A DNA stretch of 58,218 nucleotides, from positions 1 to 58,218 of the IMG/VR virus record IMGVR_UViG_3300043538_000065; one strand, 5' to 3'. This DNA is from a virus. Positions 56,915 through 58,218 of this stretch are shown piece by piece (position 1 is the first letter of the stretch; every line of letters begins with the position of its first letter). The position numbers were made by a program, and so were the translations under genes. The notes under the pieces are model-generated. The model was given only the letters and a program-made list of their open reading frames with translations, had not been told where the DNA came from and searched no databases.

Positions 56915-57292
56915 ATGCCCCGCAAGCCCCTTGCCAGCCCTCAGGAACGCATCAAGATGCCCCGGGCGGTTGCCATCACCGGGGAAACCGAGCGCACGCT
57001 GCAGGCAGCGGCGGCGCGGGGCGATATCGAGGGCGCGGCAAAACCGTTCAAGTGCTGGACCTTCAATGAGGCCAAGCTGCGTGCCTGGCTCAAGGCCAAG
57101 GAGTCAAAGCCGTGTCGGAGAAACCTCGAGGAGGAAGAGGACCGCGGCGCGAGCCGGGCCACGTCTTCGACCGCGGCGGCATCAAATGGGCGCGGTTTCA
57201 GGTCGCCGGCAAAGAGTTCCGAGGAAGCCTATCAACGCGCGATGCAGGCGTTGCGAAGCGCAGAGCCAGCGAATGGCACCAGCGCGAGGTAG
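56915..57292 (+). CDS. Excisionase-like MerR/HTH_17 protein
   Basis: 125 residues. AVAITGETERTLQAAAARGD and IEGAAKPFKCWTFNEAKLRA with WL fit an excisionase-type winged HTH. The remaining about 55 residues lie over the integrase start region in another frame and are low complexity (Ala/Ser/Glu). The overlap with the integrase is 181 bases. Directs excision together with the integrase, by inference. Confidence 0.75.
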   Translation: MPRKPLASPQERIKMPRAVAITGETERTLQAAAARGDIEGAAKPFKCWTFNEAKLRAWLKAKESKPCRRNLEEEEDRGASRATSSTAAASNGRGFRSPAKSSEEAYQRAMQALRSAEPANGTSAR

Positions 57293-58218
57293 GCATCGCC
57301 AAATTCGGCGAAGACCGCAAAAGCTACCTCGACGTCTTTGCGGCATGGACGCTCCACATCGCAGACCAGGTCGGCACACAGACCCGCCGGCGATACGCAG
57401 TTTCATTGAAGATGCTGGAACCCTGGCTGAAGCCGCGGTTCTTCGACGAGATCGACCGCGAGCTGATCGGCACCATTGTGCGGGAGCGGCGCGCCAAGGG
57501 CATCACCACGGCCACCATCCGCCGCGACCTCACCGCGCTTTCATCGGTCATCGAATTCGCAATCGAGGAGGGCTGGCGGCCAGACGAAAGCAACCCCGCA
57601 TTGGCGCGGTTGAAGCGGCTGAAGGAACGCCGCGAGCCGATCGTGCTGCCCCTTGCCGAAGACATAGCGTATCTGATCGGCCGCGCGCCGGGCAACTTCG
57701 CGAAGATGATCGAGGCCGCTCGAGACTCCGGTTGCCGGCAGGACGAGCTAGCCAAGGCCGAGCGACGCCGCCTGGACCGCGATCGGCGGCAGCTGACGAT
57801 CCGACGCAAGGGCAACCAGGAGCGCACCATCAGCCTGCCGGACGCCGCCTGGGCGGTCATGAGCGCGATCCCTGCCCACCTGACCGGCAGGTGGCTGTTC
57901 TGGCACGGCAACGGCGAGCCCTACCGGAACGTCGCCGCCCGCTTCAACGAGCTGGTCAAGTCGGCACAAAAGGCGGCACAGAAAGAGGGCCGCGAGTTCC
58001 GCCCCTTCACGTTCCATCACCTGAGGCACTTCTACGCAGTCTGGTATTTGAAAAACGGCGGCAACATCTATGCCCTGCAACAGCATCTTAACCATAAGAG
58101 CATCACGACGACTGAGGGCTATCTGAAGTTCCTGACACCGGAGGAAGCCGCTGCGGCCAAGGCCGGTCCGTCACGAATCCCGGCACAGCCAGAGCGGTTT
58201 AGTGAAAAATCGACGTAG
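57112..58218 (+). CDS. int: Tyrosine-recombinase integrase
   Basis: 368 residues from the GTG at 57112 with AAGGAG eight bases upstream. N-terminal SAM-like domain (about 70-175), catalytic domain with Arg209 (SGCRQDEL), Lys233, His302-Arg305 (FHHLRH), His328 (LNHKS) and Tyr337 (TEGYLKF). All six catalytic positions are present, so it should be active. It inserts and excises the prophage at att sites outside the window. Confidence 0.95.
   Translation: MSEKPRGGRGPRREPGHVFDRGGIKWARFQVAGKEFRGSLSTRDAGVAKRRASEWHQREVGIAKFGEDRKSYLDVFAAWTLHIADQVGTQTRRRYAVSLKMLEPWLKPRFFDEIDRELIGTIVRERRAKGITTATIRRDLTALSSVIEFAIEEGWRPDESNPALARLKRLKERREPIVLPLAEDIAYLIGRAPGNFAKMIEAARDSGCRQDELAKAERRRLDRDRRQLTIRRKGNQERTISLPDAAWAVMSAIPAHLTGRWLFWHGNGEPYRNVAARFNELVKSAQKAAQKEGREFRPFTFHHLRHFYAVWYLKNGGNIYALQQHLNHKSITTTEGYLKFLTPEEAAAAKAGPSRIPAQPERFSEKST

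Larger units (their letters stand above)
1..58218. mobile_element. Prophage (lambda-like head, Mu-like contractile tail, tyrosine integrase)
   Basis: The window contains terminase, portal, protease, capsid, tail sheath, tube, tape measure, baseplate, fibres, endolysin, holin-like proteins, replication genes, divergent regulators and an integrase in coherent phage order. Almost all genes from 2.5 to 50 kb are on the - strand and those from 52.3 to 58.2 kb mainly on the + strand. The structural set looks intact, so the element may be functional. Both att sites appear to lie outside the window: the first base is an ATG and the last base is the integrase stop. Confidence 0.95.

Overview
This window reads as a nearly complete temperate-phage genome integrated in a high-GC alphaproteobacterium, most likely of the Bradyrhizobium/Rhodopseudomonas group (Hyphomicrobiales). 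The basis is overall composition, GapR-type and IS1595-type genes, and many small coupled ORFs of the kind I associate with that group; no database search was possible. A tyrosine integrase ends exactly at the right edge of the window, so the attachment site on that side lies just outside. No tRNA, rRNA or CRISPR array was seen.

Layout. (1) 1-2259, + strand: small accessory genes, including a two-gene cassette present twice, the second time with a broken first gene. (2) 2498-33360, - strand: late genes, read right to left. Order of transcription: small coupled pair and terminase (GpA family), gpW-like joiner, lambda-type portal, S49 protease, separate scaffold-like protein, decoration protein D, major capsid protein E, then a Mu-type contractile tail (sheath, tube, tail chaperone with a -1 frameshift, tape measure, gp43, gp44, gp45, gp46, gp47 and gp48 equivalents), tail fibres, endolysin, holin-like membrane proteins and small accessory genes ending with an HNH endonuclease. 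The virion is thus predicted to be a myovirus with a lambda-like head and a Mu-like tail, using a tyrosine integrase instead of Mu transposition. (3) 33457-34286: a NusG-like antiterminator gene followed directly by a strong intrinsic terminator in front of the late operon, the position occupied by Q in lambda. (4) 34312-50403, - strand: early genes. These include an O/P-like replication pair with a 164-nt overlap, an IS1595-type transposase gene on the opposite strand, a GapR (DUF2312) homologue, and three different DNA methyltransferase genes: a helicase-methylase fusion, a repeat-rich C5 methylase and an MT-A70-like protein with a ParB-like domain. (5) 50416-53100: the control region, with several small HTH proteins, duplicated HTH fragments with + strand genes between them, divergent repressor/Cro-like genes and a set of GGGACA-N3-TGTCCC operator-like dyads. 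(6) 53101-58218, mostly + strand: tightly coupled lysogeny/recombination genes, one inverted gene with a HEPN-like RNxxxH motif, an HNH protein, an excisionase-like gene and the integrase.

Likely workings: repressor and Cro-like proteins acting at the dyads in 52245-53059 choose between leftward early transcription and rightward lysogenic transcription. Early products replicate and methylate the DNA. The NusG-like protein then allows transcription through the terminator at 33.5 kb into the head, tail and lysis genes. Most neighbouring genes overlap by ATGA, GTGA or TGATG, so translational coupling is the rule.
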